Part shown: positions 32,541 to 43,247 of the stretch, in pieces | Layout of the letters: each line of letters begins with the position of its first letter | How positions within the stretch are numbered: the stretch's first letter is position 1 | DNA from: Armatimonadetes bacterium Uphvl-Ar1 | GTDB taxonomy: Bacteria; Armatimonadota; Fimbriimonadia; Fimbriimonadales; Fimbriimonadaceae | Direction of reading: 5' to 3' | Assembly: GCA_002162075.1 (NCBI GenBank) | Contig: CP021423.1 | Location: forward strand, 1,178,001 to 1,242,000 | DNA: 64,000 bases | Position numbers and translations under genes: made by a program | Notes under the pieces: generated by a model | The model's input: only the letters and a program-made list of their open reading frames with translations | Told to the model about the DNA's origin: nothing | The model's database searches: none

Positions 32541-35071
32541 TACAGAATCGTCACCCCGTGCAATCGCAACCCCGCCGCCGAATGAGACGCAACCAGTTCT
32601 ACGGACTTCACCCGCTTTCCACCAGTTTCAATCCGAACCGCACTCACTGTGTTCTTTCGTGGGGACGCCATGGTCGCCTTGGTATCTCTTACCGAGCGAA
32701 CGTGCATCCCATACCGAATCTCGTGATCCGATTTTGAGCCATCGGTGTAATGAACAATGGCGTGACCAGCCAGCGCCACGTCGGTGATTGTCGCCGCCGA
32801 ATCCAATGCAAGAATGATCGCTTTTGCGGGCTGATCGATCGGCAAAGTCAGGTGATGTGGCGATGCAAATGCTCGCGAAGTAGTCACCCCAAACAACTGC
32901 TGAGGTTCCATCTTCTGAATCTTGTATGGCCCTATTTTCTCAACTTCGCCCCCCGCAGGGCCAAGGGCAAATCCGTCGACTGCCTTCACGATCTGGCGTC
33001 CGCCAAAGTACCAACGTTGCATCAATTCCGCTGGATCATAGCCGAGTTTATCGGGCATTTCTGTCCGGCCACTCCAAGCATATTCAGCCATCAAAATAAA
33101 CGCCGAAAACTGTTGAAACTCCCGAACCATATTCGCTTCGCTCGATTCATAACCCGCCCAAGTCGTTTGTAACACCCCTGCATCGTTCCGAATTGCGCTG
33201 AGCGTAAATCCGCGAATATTGTTCGGGCGATACCAAGTGCTTGCGATCGGACGCAAGCCCAAATCCTTAAAGAGCTTCAATGAACGATCAAATGTTTCTG
33301 GATTTGGATCGTTACGGTAGTGCCAGTCCGCAACATATGTCCCTTTTTTGAGCATATTCCGACGGACCACCGCCGCCTCTTTGCTCGGAGCATGCATGGC
33401 ATCAACCGCTTCCCCTTGCGCCAAAAGCATATCTCCCCAAAGCATCATTTCCGCATCGTGATCCGCCGCAATCTTCTGCAGGAGCGGCACCCCTTGTTGC
33501 CACAATCGAGTCGTTAAATTCTTATCATCAATCCCCCGATTGTCAATCTCGTCGAGACCAAAGTGAAAGACTTTCGGCTTGGTGAGATCAGCAACCTCAC
33601 CCCATAACTGGTTCAAAATTTCTCGAGTGCGCGCTTTGCGAACGTCAATTGTGTACGGGATTTTTGGATTCACTGCCAATTCCAAGTTCTTGTCATTTCG
33701 GAAAAACCACTCCATGTGCCCCATACTCTGCACAAGCGGAATGAATTCGAATCCAAGAGTTCGGTAATGCTCCACGAGCTTCACCAAGTCAGGTGTTTTC
33801 ATCGTGATCGGGTTCTCGATTCCCGGCAACGCTTTCCATTGAGTTTGCTCGGCTTGCAGAACGATCTTATTGAGCTTCACGGGGGCCAAAACCCGATCAC
33901 TCAACTTCCCCTGAAATGCAACTGCCGTTGGACCAACAAACAAATGCGCCCCGCGCCATTGTGCGCTTGGCCAATCCGTGACCGTCGCTCTGGGCAAAAC
34001 AATGGACTGCCCTTGAGACTGCACCATTTGCGCCAAAGTCCGGAGTCCATATCGCGCTCCTTCCAAACTTTGCCCGACGATCACAACTCCCGAATCACCC
34101 ACTTCCAAGCGATAACCATTCGATTTGGTCACTCCTGGTGAAACACTGACCCGAACTGATACAGGCTGGCCTGCTTTCTCCCAATCCCAGCTTCCGCCAA
34201 TAAATCGTTCAAACCAAGCCTTTTCACCTTCCAATCCTGCTGGAAGTGACAAGTCAAATCCTCCCCCACAGGCCAGGTAACCGGATCCGCGATCGAAAAT
34301 CTTCGGTTTCGGGACAATTGGAAAGCGTTTCACGTCGGGCCCCTGAGCGGAATGGATTGGCTGTTTAGCCAAAGCGAGTTCAGTTCTATCCGCACCCGGT
34401 TGCGTGACAGGATCAATCGTCAGCTCATATTCAAATTGCACTGTGCCTTGCGGCTTGATTTCCTGGTTATTCAAGCCCAGCCAAAACAACTCCTTTCCAT
34501 CCGCCCATTCGATTGTATAGTTCCGAGCATCCATCACATAAACGGGTTGCCGGGAAGTCATCGTTACCCGTGCTGCCGGCGCATTGAAAACGAGCTGCCG
34601 CCCTTGACCAAAAATCCGCTGTTCAAATGTTGATCCCTCTTTGACTGGCTTATCCAACATGGGAACCTGGGCACCGTCCAAGGACAGGCTCCCTTGGTCA
34701 ACAAGAGGTGCCCAAAGACGCCCCAACGTGTACTCCAGCATCACAGGTTTCTCGCCCCGCCATCGAAATTCCGCTGTGGCCCGGAAACCCTTTTCTGTCG
34801 GATAAAAGGTTTGCCGGTTTGCAACTTCACCATCGTCCGAATCGGCAATTACGGTGAAGGAGCCATTCTCGCCTGGATACACCTTGACTGGCTTCCAAGC
34901 TGAACTGAAATAGCCCTTTGTCCAGCCCTTTTCATAATATTGAAATCCTGATCCCTCGATCAGAGCGACGTCGCCGACTTTGACTTCTAAACCCCGAAAA
35001 GACGTGTAACTGAGTGAAACAGGCGGCACAGCTGAAATCGTTGTAAGCCCAAAAACCAAAGCCGCAAACAT
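32540..35071 (-). CDS. Secreted GH20-type beta-N-acetylhexosaminidase
   Basis: 843 residues with an N-terminal signal-like stretch (MFAALVFGLTTISAVPP). A beta-sandwich of about 230 residues precedes an N-domain from about 240 (FPIVPKPKIFDRG) and the catalytic barrel from about 355 (DWPSAQWRGAHLFVG). The catalytic pair is Asp507-Glu508 in FHFGLDEI. The barrel continues to about 690 and a C-terminal binding domain follows. GH20 enzymes remove terminal GlcNAc or GalNAc from chitin, wall or glycoprotein fragments. A leaderless-type -10 lies just upstream although it sits inside an operon. Confidence 0.85.
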   Translation of the reverse strand: MFAALVFGLTTISAVPPVSLSYTSFRGLEVKVGDVALIEGSGFQYYEKGWTKGYFSSAWKPVKVYPGENGSFTVIADSDDGEVANRQTFYPTEKGFRATAEFRWRGEKPVMLEYTLGRLWAPLVDQGSLSLDGAQVPMLDKPVKEGSTFEQRIFGQGRQLVFNAPAARVTMTSRQPVYVMDARNYTIEWADGKELFWLGLNNQEIKPQGTVQFEYELTIDPVTQPGADRTELALAKQPIHSAQGPDVKRFPIVPKPKIFDRGSGYLACGGGFDLSLPAGLEGEKAWFERFIGGSWDWEKAGQPVSVRVSVSPGVTKSNGYRLEVGDSGVVIVGQSLEGARYGLRTLAQMVQSQGQSIVLPRATVTDWPSAQWRGAHLFVGPTAVAFQGKLSDRVLAPVKLNKIVLQAEQTQWKALPGIENPITMKTPDLVKLVEHYRTLGFEFIPLVQSMGHMEWFFRNDKNLELAVNPKIPYTIDVRKARTREILNQLWGEVADLTKPKVFHFGLDEIDNRGIDDKNLTTRLWQQGVPLLQKIAADHDAEMMLWGDMLLAQGEAVDAMHAPSKEAAVVRRNMLKKGTYVADWHYRNDPNPETFDRSLKLFKDLGLRPIASTWYRPNNIRGFTLSAIRNDAGVLQTTWAGYESSEANMVREFQQFSAFILMAEYAWSGRTEMPDKLGYDPAELMQRWYFGGRQIVKAVDGFALGPAGGEVEKIGPYKIQKMEPQQLFGVTTSRAFASPHHLTLPIDQPAKAIILALDSAATITDVALAGHAIVHYTDGSKSDHEIRYGMHVRSVRDTKATMASPRKNTVSAVRIETGGKRVKSVELVASHSAAGLRLHGVTIL

Positions 35072-35077
35072 GAGCTC

Positions 35078-35083
35078 ATTCTA
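35078..35083 (-). promoter_or_regulatory. Internal -10 box before the GH20 gene
   Basis: TAGAAT on the minus strand six bases before the ATG at 35071, positioned for a leaderless transcript; probably gives extra expression of GH20 and the serine hydrolase. Confidence 0.45.
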
Positions 35084-35094
35084 CTCAAACCAAC

Positions 35095-35811
35095 TCAGCG
35101 GTAGCTTGACCCATCGAGCACGCGATTCATCACCGGATAGCTATCCGTGCTGAGTTTCTGCCGGACTCCATTCACCGATCGCCATGTTTCAACAACATGA
35201 CCTGCTTTTCCCGGATTGCGCACCCAAGTCTTTGGTTCACCGCTGATCCGCACGGTTCGCGGTTCAATCATTGCCAACGGCTTTTGCCAGATATCTACTT
35301 TTTTGGTCACCGAAGATTGTGCTCTCAGTTCAACCCGCAAGTATTTGCCTTCGGCCCGCACAACCAATTTGACCGGCACATTCAGGTCGTTTCGCCATTT
35401 CAAATCGATATTTGGATAGGCAACGGCTGCATCCCGACCTGGTGAGATGTAATTGGGCGCATAGTGGTGGGCGTGCCGTTCAACTACCGGGAAACCCGCT
35501 TCTAAAGCCGCGTTATAAATCGTTGTGCTCGTCTGGCAAACGCCGCCTCCCCAAGCATCAATCAACTGCCCTCCGTAGCTCACCGGAGCCCGCCGGTAAC
35601 CTCGATCCCGACTCCAAGGCCCATTAAGCGAGTTGAAACTGAACTCAGTACCAGGCGCAATCAACTTGCCGTTCAACCGTTCTGCACAGATGCGAGCATT
35701 ATGCACTTGTGCCTCCGACCGTCCATCGAGTTCTGTCACAAAACTGCCCAGAATCCGCTCGGGTTCTTGCCGACCTTGGGCAACGAAGACTGCCCCCATC
35801 ATCAAAAACAC
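35095..35811 (-). CDS. VanW family protein, single-domain form
   Basis: 238 residues: a short N-terminal hydrophobic signal (FLMMGAVFVAQG), then the VanW domain with NARICAERLNGKLIAPGTEF, FSFNSLNG, the central GGGVCQTSTTIYNAAL and the repeat-flanking HHYAPNYISPGRDAAVAYPN. VanW proteins accompany some vancomycin clusters but are common elsewhere, and their biochemical role is not settled; a link to peptidoglycan is generally assumed. GTG at 35811 is the nearest usable start, 20 bases after the macroglobulin stop. A second, larger VanW gene lies at the window's right end. Confidence 0.88.
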   Translation of the reverse strand: MFLMMGAVFVAQGRQEPERILGSFVTELDGRSEAQVHNARICAERLNGKLIAPGTEFSFNSLNGPWSRDRGYRRAPVSYGGQLIDAWGGGVCQTSTTIYNAALEAGFPVVERHAHHYAPNYISPGRDAAVAYPNIDLKWRNDLNVPVKLVVRAEGKYLRVELRAQSSVTKKVDIWQKPLAMIEPRTVRISGEPKTWVRNPGKAGHVVETWRSVNGVRQKLSTDSYPVMNRVLDGSSYR

Positions 35812-35831
35812 CAGAGAAATCGCAAACGCTT

Positions 35832-38800
35832 TTATTTCCTCACCTCCGCTTTGTTTTGAGCACTTCCCGCTTCAACACCGCGAAGGTACATCGGATAAGC
35901 TGTCGTCGGCAACGCGTTCGCAACTCCCGGGGCTTCTGCACGAATCGCATATTCAATGACATGCTCTCCTTTTCCGAGCCGATGGATGAAAAATGCCGCT
36001 TTGTCATCGCCGAATGTACTGTTGCTCCACCAATTTGTCCAGTCGTATCCTGGCTCTGGTGAATCAGCATCAACGATTCGGCAGTTACTCGGGATCGGAT
36101 CTTCGATTGCGACGTATTCCAAGGCATTGTCAACCGTAATTGTCAATCGGCATCGGAAGACTTCGCCGGACTTGAACTGTTCAGAAGCCCGTTTTCCAGG
36201 CAGCAACCGGAGCGAACCGTCCTCAAGCCGGGTTGCGGCCATCGGCAAATACTCCCGCTTGATGCGGAAACCCGGTGGGTTAGCCACAGGCTGAGAAGCT
36301 TGGGCATAAACGCCTTGACTCAAATCAATCGCGTACTGGCCTTCTCCTTGACCCACAAACTGAAGTCTCACTTCGTTCGCACCGGATCTAAGCTCCTTGA
36401 GCGGAACAGAGATCACTTTCGTTTTTGCACCGTTGGCAGAAAATTCAACTGTTTCCAGAATTCGGCCATTCAGAGACACTGTGACCGTGCCTTGAGCCGA
36501 TTGGATCCCATTCTGATCAATGTATGCCATTGCCGCTTTGATCGCCTGGCTGGTTCGCCAGGTATCTCCCCATCCCTGGGAAGTCCGTACTTTCATGAGT
36601 TGCCGAACGATCTGCGTCGCAAGTTCTGGTTCAAAGACCAACGATGCTTCCAAAGCCCAACTATCACCCAGCGCATCCCCAACTGTAGCCTCACTAGCAG
36701 TGACCGTCATCTTCTTTTTCAGTACCGCCCAAACGGTTCTTGCGCGCTGTTTCCATTTTGCTGAATCGGCCCCACCCGTAGTCGCAACTCTCTCACACCC
36801 AATCGCGAGCTGAGCCAGTGAATCGGCCTCGAAATCGTCATATTTCACTTCGAGGGCCTTGCGTACACCTGCACTCGCCGAATACCGTGACTGTGCCGCC
36901 GCAAGAGCAACCATCTCCTGTCGCTTCCATTGATTCTCCAGCTTTGCCGTTTTCAGGACATCCTCGGCCGCCGGCAGAATCCGATCAATCATCGGTTGAC
37001 CACCCGGAACTCCCGCTTGTCCAACTCGGAACAGTCCATCAAGAACCAGTGCCATCATCCGAGGGTCGCTTTGATCATAAGCAAACCAACCAAACCCTCC
37101 ATCGCCACGCTGAAGCTCTCTCAAGCGGGCAAACCCGCGCTGAACAACCTCATCAACTTTGGCATCCATTTCTGGACGGCTTTGACCTGTCCGGCGCCAA
37201 TAATCTCGCACCAAAACCGAAGGGACAAACCGACTCATCGTTTGCTCAACACACCCATACGGATAATCAATGAGGCCATCCAATGTGGGTTCAATTGCCG
37301 AGAAGAGGTTGGGCGCGACTTCAATTCTCAAATCACCTGAAATCGCCTTTGAATCAATTTCCAAAGCCGCTACAAAATTTTCTCCAGATCGCAATGCCCC
37401 CGCTTGACCAAGACGCCGGGTTTCAACCCGGGGCTGAATCCGAACCTTCTGCTCCAAACCATCGGTGAATTGCCCGCCGCGACCCACCATCTTGAGGACG
37501 CCTTCCCCCATTCCCAAAGCACGCACTGTTCGCGTCTCTACTTCACGGCTTCTTGCAGGAACTTTGATCGTGCCTCGAGAATCTCCTTTTAGCTCAAGTC
37601 CAGTAACCGATAACTCGTATGCGACTGCCATATCAGCATCTGTCGCGTTTGTCAACGTGAACGCCACCTCCTGCTCATCATCCTGAGTCAAGAATTGGGG
37701 AAGCGACATCCGTAACATCAATTCCTTCCTCGAAACAACTGAGCTGATCCCCTTGCCGACCCGCGTCTCCCGGTCAAAAGCTGAACCAGTAACCCGCCAA
37801 CTGGTCAAATTATCCGGAACCTTCACCGGAATCGTCGCCGTTCCATCCGCTCCGGTCTTGATCGAAGCCGCCCAAAAAGCGGTATCTGCGAAATCCTTCC
37901 GGATCGCGACATTGCTGCCGCCTTTGTCTTCCCCATCAAGATACAACTCTGGGAATGAGTAGTTGGTAGAAACCACCGTCCACCGCCGAGGATAGAACGA
38001 GTCAATCGGGTCTTCCTGATCTTCTCGAATCTGATAAATCCCCTCGTCAACAACCCGCAAGGCAACATCTGCTTGGACAGGTTGACCGGATTGATCCTGA
38101 GTGGAAACAAGCACATTAACCGTTTCACCCGGGCGCATTTCATTCCGATCGGGAGTGATCGAAACCTTAAGTTCACGGTTGTCCAACCCAACTCTCGCTC
38201 CGCGCTGAGTCTGATAAAATTCCTTTCCGGCCACTTGTGTGACCGAGACTGTGAAGTTAGGTGAAAAAGCATCGGTCACCGAGATCGAAACGACGGCTTC
38301 CGGGCCGTCCATCCGAACCACTTGTGAACTGAGAATCCCTTCGCCTTCAACCGTGAGCCAAATCGCCGCATTATTTTTATCCGAGCGGACAACGACTTGA
38401 GCCGTTTCACCCACATTGTATTCACGCGAATCAAGCGAGACCGATAATCCAGAAGGGCCCTGGTATTCGTCCCCTCCGGCTACCCAAACATAGGCCTCGG
38501 TACTGATTTCATTTCCTCGGCGGTCAACGGCAGTAATAATAGCTTTGTAACTTCCTGACTTTTTCGGAGCCAAATCTACATTTGTCGTTACCCCGCTGAG
38601 TCGAACTTTCTGCTTGGTTTCTGCCACGAAAGACCAACCTTCCTTGGAATTCAACTCTCGTCCAAATTCAACCGTGGCTTCGCCGGCAAGAGCCGCACTC
38701 GAGTCACTCGGCTGATTAACTTTCAGACTAAGAGCCTGGCCCGGATTGGCAACGTAACGATCAAATTCTGCTTGCAGATCATATTCACCCCGACTTGCTA

Positions 38801-40499
38801 CTGCCGCACCATCCGCTGAGTAAAAACGACCTCCTTCATCACTCACGCTTGCCGAGAGTTTGAACTTCGTATCGGCAAAATCAGCGTATTCCCCGTCGCC
38901 GCCAACTCTGCCCGTGTTAACAGTTACTTGCGCTCTTCCTTGCTCATCTGTCACCAATTCAAATTGGCGATTGAACTCCAGACCATAGTCAGAGCCATCG
39001 GCTTCGTAGTAATACTCCTCATCAAACGGCGAACTCCAATAATCGTATCCAGAGAACAAGTCCGCTTGAACTTTTGCCCCAACAATTGGCTCGCCCGTAA
39101 AACTCGTGCATTGAATCGTAAAGGTCAAGTCATCGCCTCGAACAACCCGTGACTTTTCGGCTGAAACATCAATTTCAAACTGGGGCTTTCGATAGCTCGC
39201 CAATGGAACATAACCGTACTCCGTTTGTCCACCCGCTTCAATCTCGACCGAATAAGTCCCCTGTAAATCAGACTCATTCATTCGAAATTCACCGGAGATA
39301 CTGCCCCAGTCATCCACGATCGCCGGGATTGTTGTGATTCGATCACCGTTCGGATTAAACACTTGTACATTCGCAGCCATCCCCTCCGGAATTGTGTACG
39401 CACCTGGCTTCCCTTTTCGCAGTACCGATTTAAACTGAACTAAGTCACCGGGGCGATAAATCGGGCGATCCGTGACAAAGTGAGATGTCAGAACATCCTT
39501 TTCTTGATAAGGCTTGTAGAACCAAGTATGTGCCCGCGCATCGCCTCGCTTTGCCGAGACAAGGGTGAGCCTTTCTCCGCCCGCCATGGGATCAAATCCG
39601 ATCAGTCCATTGGAGTTTGTCTTTCCGAGGTCAACCTGACTCGCTCCCCTGGTGATCGAAACTGAAACATCAGGTAGCGGCTGACCAGAATCAATATCAA
39701 CAACAAACGCTTCACCCTTCTTCGGTTCCGTCTTGGTGACGAGAGCAATGTCAGTAACTGTCAGCCAGGCATAATCAACCTGCTCTGCAACCTGAGCTTT
39801 TACAAGATAAATCCCGTATGGAAGCCCCTTCAAATTCTGTTCATGGACATAAACTCCTTCAATATCTTTCGTTTGTAAGTCCGTTTTTTCGGACTGAACC
39901 TCCGAAAGCTTGGCTAATTCCGTTGGAGCTTGACGATTACGGTTCGTTGCGATCCCATAGAGTAAGTCCCCCAAATCACGATTGGCATCAAATGAACTCT
40001 CGTCCACTTTCAAAACAGTAAGTTGAAGAGTGTCGCCTTTGGTGCTCCCGTCTGCTCGCAAAGTGATATCTTCACCCGGACGAAATACCCGCGAACCCAA
40101 ATTCAGCCCCAAATAATCAGGCTGACGTTTCGCCTCCCAATCCACCGCGAGTTTTTGACCTTCAAATACTTGTACAGATACTGATTCAACCCGGTGAGCT
40201 TTTCCAAAGACATTGGCCGAATAAACCCCGGTGGGCAAACTCGGAATTTCAAAACTCCCGCTCTCGTCAGTCTCCGCACGCCAAGTAGAGTCCCCTTCCC
40301 AACCATCATTTGTTTGGCGATAAAGAATGACGTCCGCCCCCGGAAGCCCAACTTGGCCCCCTTCCATCACCACCTTCCCCGTGACCGAACCCACAGGAAC
40401 TTCAGCTGTAATCCCAACGCTAAACAATCCTATCGTCACCCCGACAATGAGAAGAAGACTGAGCAACCCTCCCGGCTTGACCCAATTCTTAAGCAACAT
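35832..40499 (-). CDS. Alpha-2-macroglobulin family protein with intact thioester motif
   Basis: A 1555-residue exported protein that would trap proteases in the envelope. It begins with a membrane or signal segment (about 15-33). A carboxypeptidase-regulatory-like domain follows (about 38-125), then macroglobulin domains (many PGxxVxF repeats such as RPIYRPGDLVQFKSVLR). The bait and SxxLxxSxWxAxxT-type region lies near 870, and the thioester CVEQ has Cys about 1083 (YPYGCVEQTM). The complement-like helical domain runs to about 1320, with a receptor-like end domain. The start is ATG 40499 rather than TTG 40502. It overlaps the upstream membrane gene by 11 bases. Confidence 0.92.
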   Translation of the reverse strand: MLLKNWVKPGGLLSLLLIVGVTIGLFSVGITAEVPVGSVTGKVVMEGGQVGLPGADVILYRQTNDGWEGDSTWRAETDESGSFEIPSLPTGVYSANVFGKAHRVESVSVQVFEGQKLAVDWEAKRQPDYLGLNLGSRVFRPGEDITLRADGSTKGDTLQLTVLKVDESSFDANRDLGDLLYGIATNRNRQAPTELAKLSEVQSEKTDLQTKDIEGVYVHEQNLKGLPYGIYLVKAQVAEQVDYAWLTVTDIALVTKTEPKKGEAFVVDIDSGQPLPDVSVSITRGASQVDLGKTNSNGLIGFDPMAGGERLTLVSAKRGDARAHTWFYKPYQEKDVLTSHFVTDRPIYRPGDLVQFKSVLRKGKPGAYTIPEGMAANVQVFNPNGDRITTIPAIVDDWGSISGEFRMNESDLQGTYSVEIEAGGQTEYGYVPLASYRKPQFEIDVSAEKSRVVRGDDLTFTIQCTSFTGEPIVGAKVQADLFSGYDYWSSPFDEEYYYEADGSDYGLEFNRQFELVTDEQGRAQVTVNTGRVGGDGEYADFADTKFKLSASVSDEGGRFYSADGAAVASRGEYDLQAEFDRYVANPGQALSLKVNQPSDSSAALAGEATVEFGRELNSKEGWSFVAETKQKVRLSGVTTNVDLAPKKSGSYKAIITAVDRRGNEISTEAYVWVAGGDEYQGPSGLSVSLDSREYNVGETAQVVVRSDKNNAAIWLTVEGEGILSSQVVRMDGPEAVVSISVTDAFSPNFTVSVTQVAGKEFYQTQRGARVGLDNRELKVSITPDRNEMRPGETVNVLVSTQDQSGQPVQADVALRVVDEGIYQIREDQEDPIDSFYPRRWTVVSTNYSFPELYLDGEDKGGSNVAIRKDFADTAFWAASIKTGADGTATIPVKVPDNLTSWRVTGSAFDRETRVGKGISSVVSRKELMLRMSLPQFLTQDDEQEVAFTLTNATDADMAVAYELSVTGLELKGDSRGTIKVPARSREVETRTVRALGMGEGVLKMVGRGGQFTDGLEQKVRIQPRVETRRLGQAGALRSGENFVAALEIDSKAISGDLRIEVAPNLFSAIEPTLDGLIDYPYGCVEQTMSRFVPSVLVRDYWRRTGQSRPEMDAKVDEVVQRGFARLRELQRGDGGFGWFAYDQSDPRMMALVLDGLFRVGQAGVPGGQPMIDRILPAAEDVLKTAKLENQWKRQEMVALAAAQSRYSASAGVRKALEVKYDDFEADSLAQLAIGCERVATTGGADSAKWKQRARTVWAVLKKKMTVTASEATVGDALGDSWALEASLVFEPELATQIVRQLMKVRTSQGWGDTWRTSQAIKAAMAYIDQNGIQSAQGTVTVSLNGRILETVEFSANGAKTKVISVPLKELRSGANEVRLQFVGQGEGQYAIDLSQGVYAQASQPVANPPGFRIKREYLPMAATRLEDGSLRLLPGKRASEQFKSGEVFRCRLTITVDNALEYVAIEDPIPSNCRIVDADSPEPGYDWTNWWSNSTFGDDKAAFFIHRLGKGEHVIEYAIRAEAPGVANALPTTAYPMYLRGVEAGSAQNKAEVRK

Positions 40500-41871
40500 C
40501 AATGACCTCCCCTTTTTGACGGTCGGAAAATACCAAATTCAGAGCCACTATCAGCCCCCCAAGCCCAACCACACTCCAAACGAAAATCTGCATTTTCTGA
40601 TCTCTTGTAAATTCAAACGCTTGACTCACTTCGCCGTAACTTGCCGCCGCCAAACCTGCTAATCCCACCAGGGGCGCAATGCCAAAAGCAGACCGCTCTG
40701 AGATCAAAGCGGCGAGCCAGGCCCCCAATCCCAACCCCACCAACAGACCCACTCCACCCTTCACCCCAAAGAAGAACAATCCAATTACCGCGGCTCCGCC
40801 CGCTATGAAGCTTAATACGCCGAATCGCCCCCAGTTCTTCCATCCGGATTCAATTCGAGGCATCCCCAAAAGCAAGACAAGGAGTCCCGCTCCGATCATC
40901 ACCCCGACCATTCCATAGTGCTGAGCAATATCAAAACTGCGGGTGCTTTCGGGGAAATCAATTCGCAAAGTGCGATAAGCTAGCATTCCCAAAACCGGGC
41001 CGATCACGGCTGAAAGGTCAGTTCGACCAAGCAAAACAAACGCGGCCAAACCTACTAACGCCGAAACAGCAACTCCGAATGATTGATCCTGAGCAAATGC
41101 AAACGTTGCAAGCCCCATAAAAATCAAACCACCGAGAACCAATTGCGTCGTGCGCTTTTGCGTTTGGGCTCCGCCAATATCCATCCAAGCCGTTGCAAAC
41201 GCCCCCAAAATCGACGCAAAAATTGTCACTGGCAAAGTCGAATCATCACCACCCCATTGAGCAACAAAAAAACCCGCGCCGGCAACAAGAACCGCCCCCA
41301 AACCACCAGCAAGAAGCGGACTTGGCCCACCTTTCCCTCGGCTGAGAACCAAAACCAATAACCCAGCCGCAACCACGGCGACGGCCAGCATCGACCCGAC
41401 GGCATTCGGCAATTTACCAAATCCTTCCGGAGTCCACCGATTCGCAAGGAGAACTAAGGCTCCAAGACCAGCGAAGGCCGTGCCACCCCGAGCGTTCCCG
41501 CCCCAAGCAATGACTCCGCCCACCAATCCAAGAACTGCCATCGCAACAAAATGACCTCCTACCAAGCTTGCATCGGCTGATGCTCCTGTCTGCACGGTCT
41601 GCCCCGCAAGTGCCCCCGCCGTCGCCAATCCAAAGACGCTCTGCTTCCGCCAGAGTGAGAGCCCCAACGCCACCGCCGATCCAACGAGTGCCCCGACCGG
41701 AAACTCACGCATCCCCAATAGTTGGAATGCCAAACCCAGCAAGACTGAAACTCCTAAAATGCCCAAGATCGGGCTGAACCAATCCGGTTTCTCCTCGTTA
41801 TTATCGCGCTCCAGCCAGGCACAAACAACTGCCACCAAGCCGAAGACCAAAAGAAATGCCCCGTTCGTCAT
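40489..41871 (-). CDS. Polytopic membrane protein, unknown function
   Basis: Not recognised. The 460 residues are almost all hydrophobic, with about 13-15 membrane segments rich in G, A, V and L, short loops and no clear charged motif. It starts 44 bases ahead of metY on the same strand and ends inside the macroglobulin start, so it leads the envelope operon. A transport or scaffold role for the macroglobulin is possible but only a guess. Confidence 0.65.
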   Translation of the reverse strand: MTNGAFLLVFGLVAVVCAWLERDNNEEKPDWFSPILGILGVSVLLGLAFQLLGMREFPVGALVGSAVALGLSLWRKQSVFGLATAGALAGQTVQTGASADASLVGGHFVAMAVLGLVGGVIAWGGNARGGTAFAGLGALVLLANRWTPEGFGKLPNAVGSMLAVAVVAAGLLVLVLSRGKGGPSPLLAGGLGAVLVAGAGFFVAQWGGDDSTLPVTIFASILGAFATAWMDIGGAQTQKRTTQLVLGGLIFMGLATFAFAQDQSFGVAVSALVGLAAFVLLGRTDLSAVIGPVLGMLAYRTLRIDFPESTRSFDIAQHYGMVGVMIGAGLLVLLLGMPRIESGWKNWGRFGVLSFIAGGAAVIGLFFFGVKGGVGLLVGLGLGAWLAALISERSAFGIAPLVGLAGLAAASYGEVSQAFEFTRDQKMQIFVWSVVGLGGLIVALNLVFSDRQKGEVIDVA

Positions 41872-41915
41872 ATCCGTTACAACTCGGACGACCGAACGGG
41901 GCCAATCGAATCAAA

Positions 41916-43235
41916 TTACCCTTGCGACGCGTGTAAAGCTCTTTCCAAATCCGCCTTCAAGTCCTCGACATTCTCAAGGCCAACGCTCAGACGGATGTAG
42001 TCGGCAGTTACTCCAGTTGACAATTGCTCCTCCGGATTCAACTGCTGGTGCGTTGTACTTGCCGGGTGGATCACCAGCGACTTTGCGTCGCCAATGTTTG
42101 CGAGGAGACTAAAAATCTCAAGCGAGTTGATCAGCTTCTTAGCCGCTTCAAAACCACCTTTGACTCCAAATCCAAGAATCGCCCCGTACTTTCCTCGAAC
42201 GTGGTATTTGGAAGCCAATTTGTGACCCGGATTACTATCTAACCCCGGATAATTCACCCAAGAGACGAGCGGATGTCCTTCCAAAAATTGAGCAATGGCC
42301 AGGGCATTCTCAGAGTGACGATCCATTCGGACGTGCAAAGTCTCGATCCCCTGAAGCAAGAGGAAAGCATTAAACGGAGATAAGCATTGACCCTGATCGC
42401 GAAGTCCTTGAAGACGAGCCTTGATCGCAAACGCAACATTCCCAAGTCCAGGGAAGTTTCCGAACGTTTCCCACATTTTCAAACCGTGATAGCTCGGATC
42501 AGGCTCGGTGAAGTTCGCAAATCGTCCTTGCCCCCAATCAAACTTCCCGGAGTCGACCAGAATTCCCCCAATACTCGTACCGTGCCCACCCATGAACTTC
42601 GTAAGCGATTCGACGACAACCGCCGCGCCAAAGTCAAACGGACGGACTAAGTATGCCGTCGGCACCGTGTTGTCGACCATCAATGGAATACCGTGCGCAT
42701 TCCCAATCGTTGCAACTTCCTCAATTGGGAACTGATCAACTTTCGGGTTCCCAACGGTTTCTCCATAGAACAATTTCGTCTTATCATTGATATGCTTTTT
42801 GAAGTTCTCAGGATCACTCGAATCAACAAAATGAACTTTCACACCGAGCTTGGGAAGGGTGTGGTGAAAGAGGTTGTAGGTTCCTCCATAAAGGCTACTT
42901 CCCGAAATGATCTCGTCGCCCGCTTCGACGATGTTCGTGATCGCCAGCATTTGAGCCGCCTGACCACTCGCTGCCGCAACCGCCATTGAGCCTCCATGAA
43001 GAGCCGCAACTCTTCGCTCCAACACATCAGTGGTCGGATTCATCAATCGGGTGTAGATGTTTCCAAACTCTTCCAAACCGAAAAGCCGCGCCGCATGATC
43101 GGCATCGTCAAACAAGTAGCTCGTTGTCTGATAAATGGGAACCGCCCGCGATTTGGTCGTCGGATCGCCGGAATGACCGGCGTGAAGGGCCAATGTCTCG
43201 AAGCTTTGCTGAACGCCGTTTTCTGTTGCTGCCAT
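41916..43235 (-). CDS. metY: O-acetylhomoserine sulfhydrylase (aminocarboxypropyltransferase)
   Basis: A PLP enzyme of 439 residues that makes homocysteine from O-acetylhomoserine and sulfide. Family marks are [40 protein letters not shown], the [18 protein letters not shown] stretch, the PLP lysine in [13 protein letters not shown], and [15 protein letters not shown] near the end. The length and the C-terminal domain separate it from the shorter MetB/MetZ. It sits 153 bases after the end of metH on the same strand, so homocysteine synthesis and methylation are side by side. Confidence 0.94.
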   Translation of the reverse strand: MAATENGVQQSFETLALHAGHSGDPTTKSRAVPIYQTTSYLFDDADHAARLFGLEEFGNIYTRLMNPTTDVLERRVAALHGGSMAVAAASGQAAQMLAITNIVEAGDEIISGSSLYGGTYNLFHHTLPKLGVKVHFVDSSDPENFKKHINDKTKLFYGETVGNPKVDQFPIEEVATIGNAHGIPLMVDNTVPTAYLVRPFDFGAAVVVESLTKFMGGHGTSIGGILVDSGKFDWGQGRFANFTEPDPSYHGLKMWETFGNFPGLGNVAFAIKARLQGLRDQGQCLSPFNAFLLLQGIETLHVRMDRHSENALAIAQFLEGHPLVSWVNYPGLDSNPGHKLASKYHVRGKYGAILGFGVKGGFEAAKKLINSLEIFSLLANIGDAKSLVIHPASTTHQQLNPEEQLSTGVTADYIRLSVGLENVEDLKADLERALHASQG

Positions 43236-43241
43236 GCAATC

Positions 43242-43247
43242 ATTCTA
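43242..43247 (-). promoter_or_regulatory. -10 box for metY
   Basis: TAGAAT on the minus strand six bases before the metY ATG, indicating a leaderless message. The 153-base gap to metH contains no SAM or B12 riboswitch that I can recognise. Confidence 0.5.
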
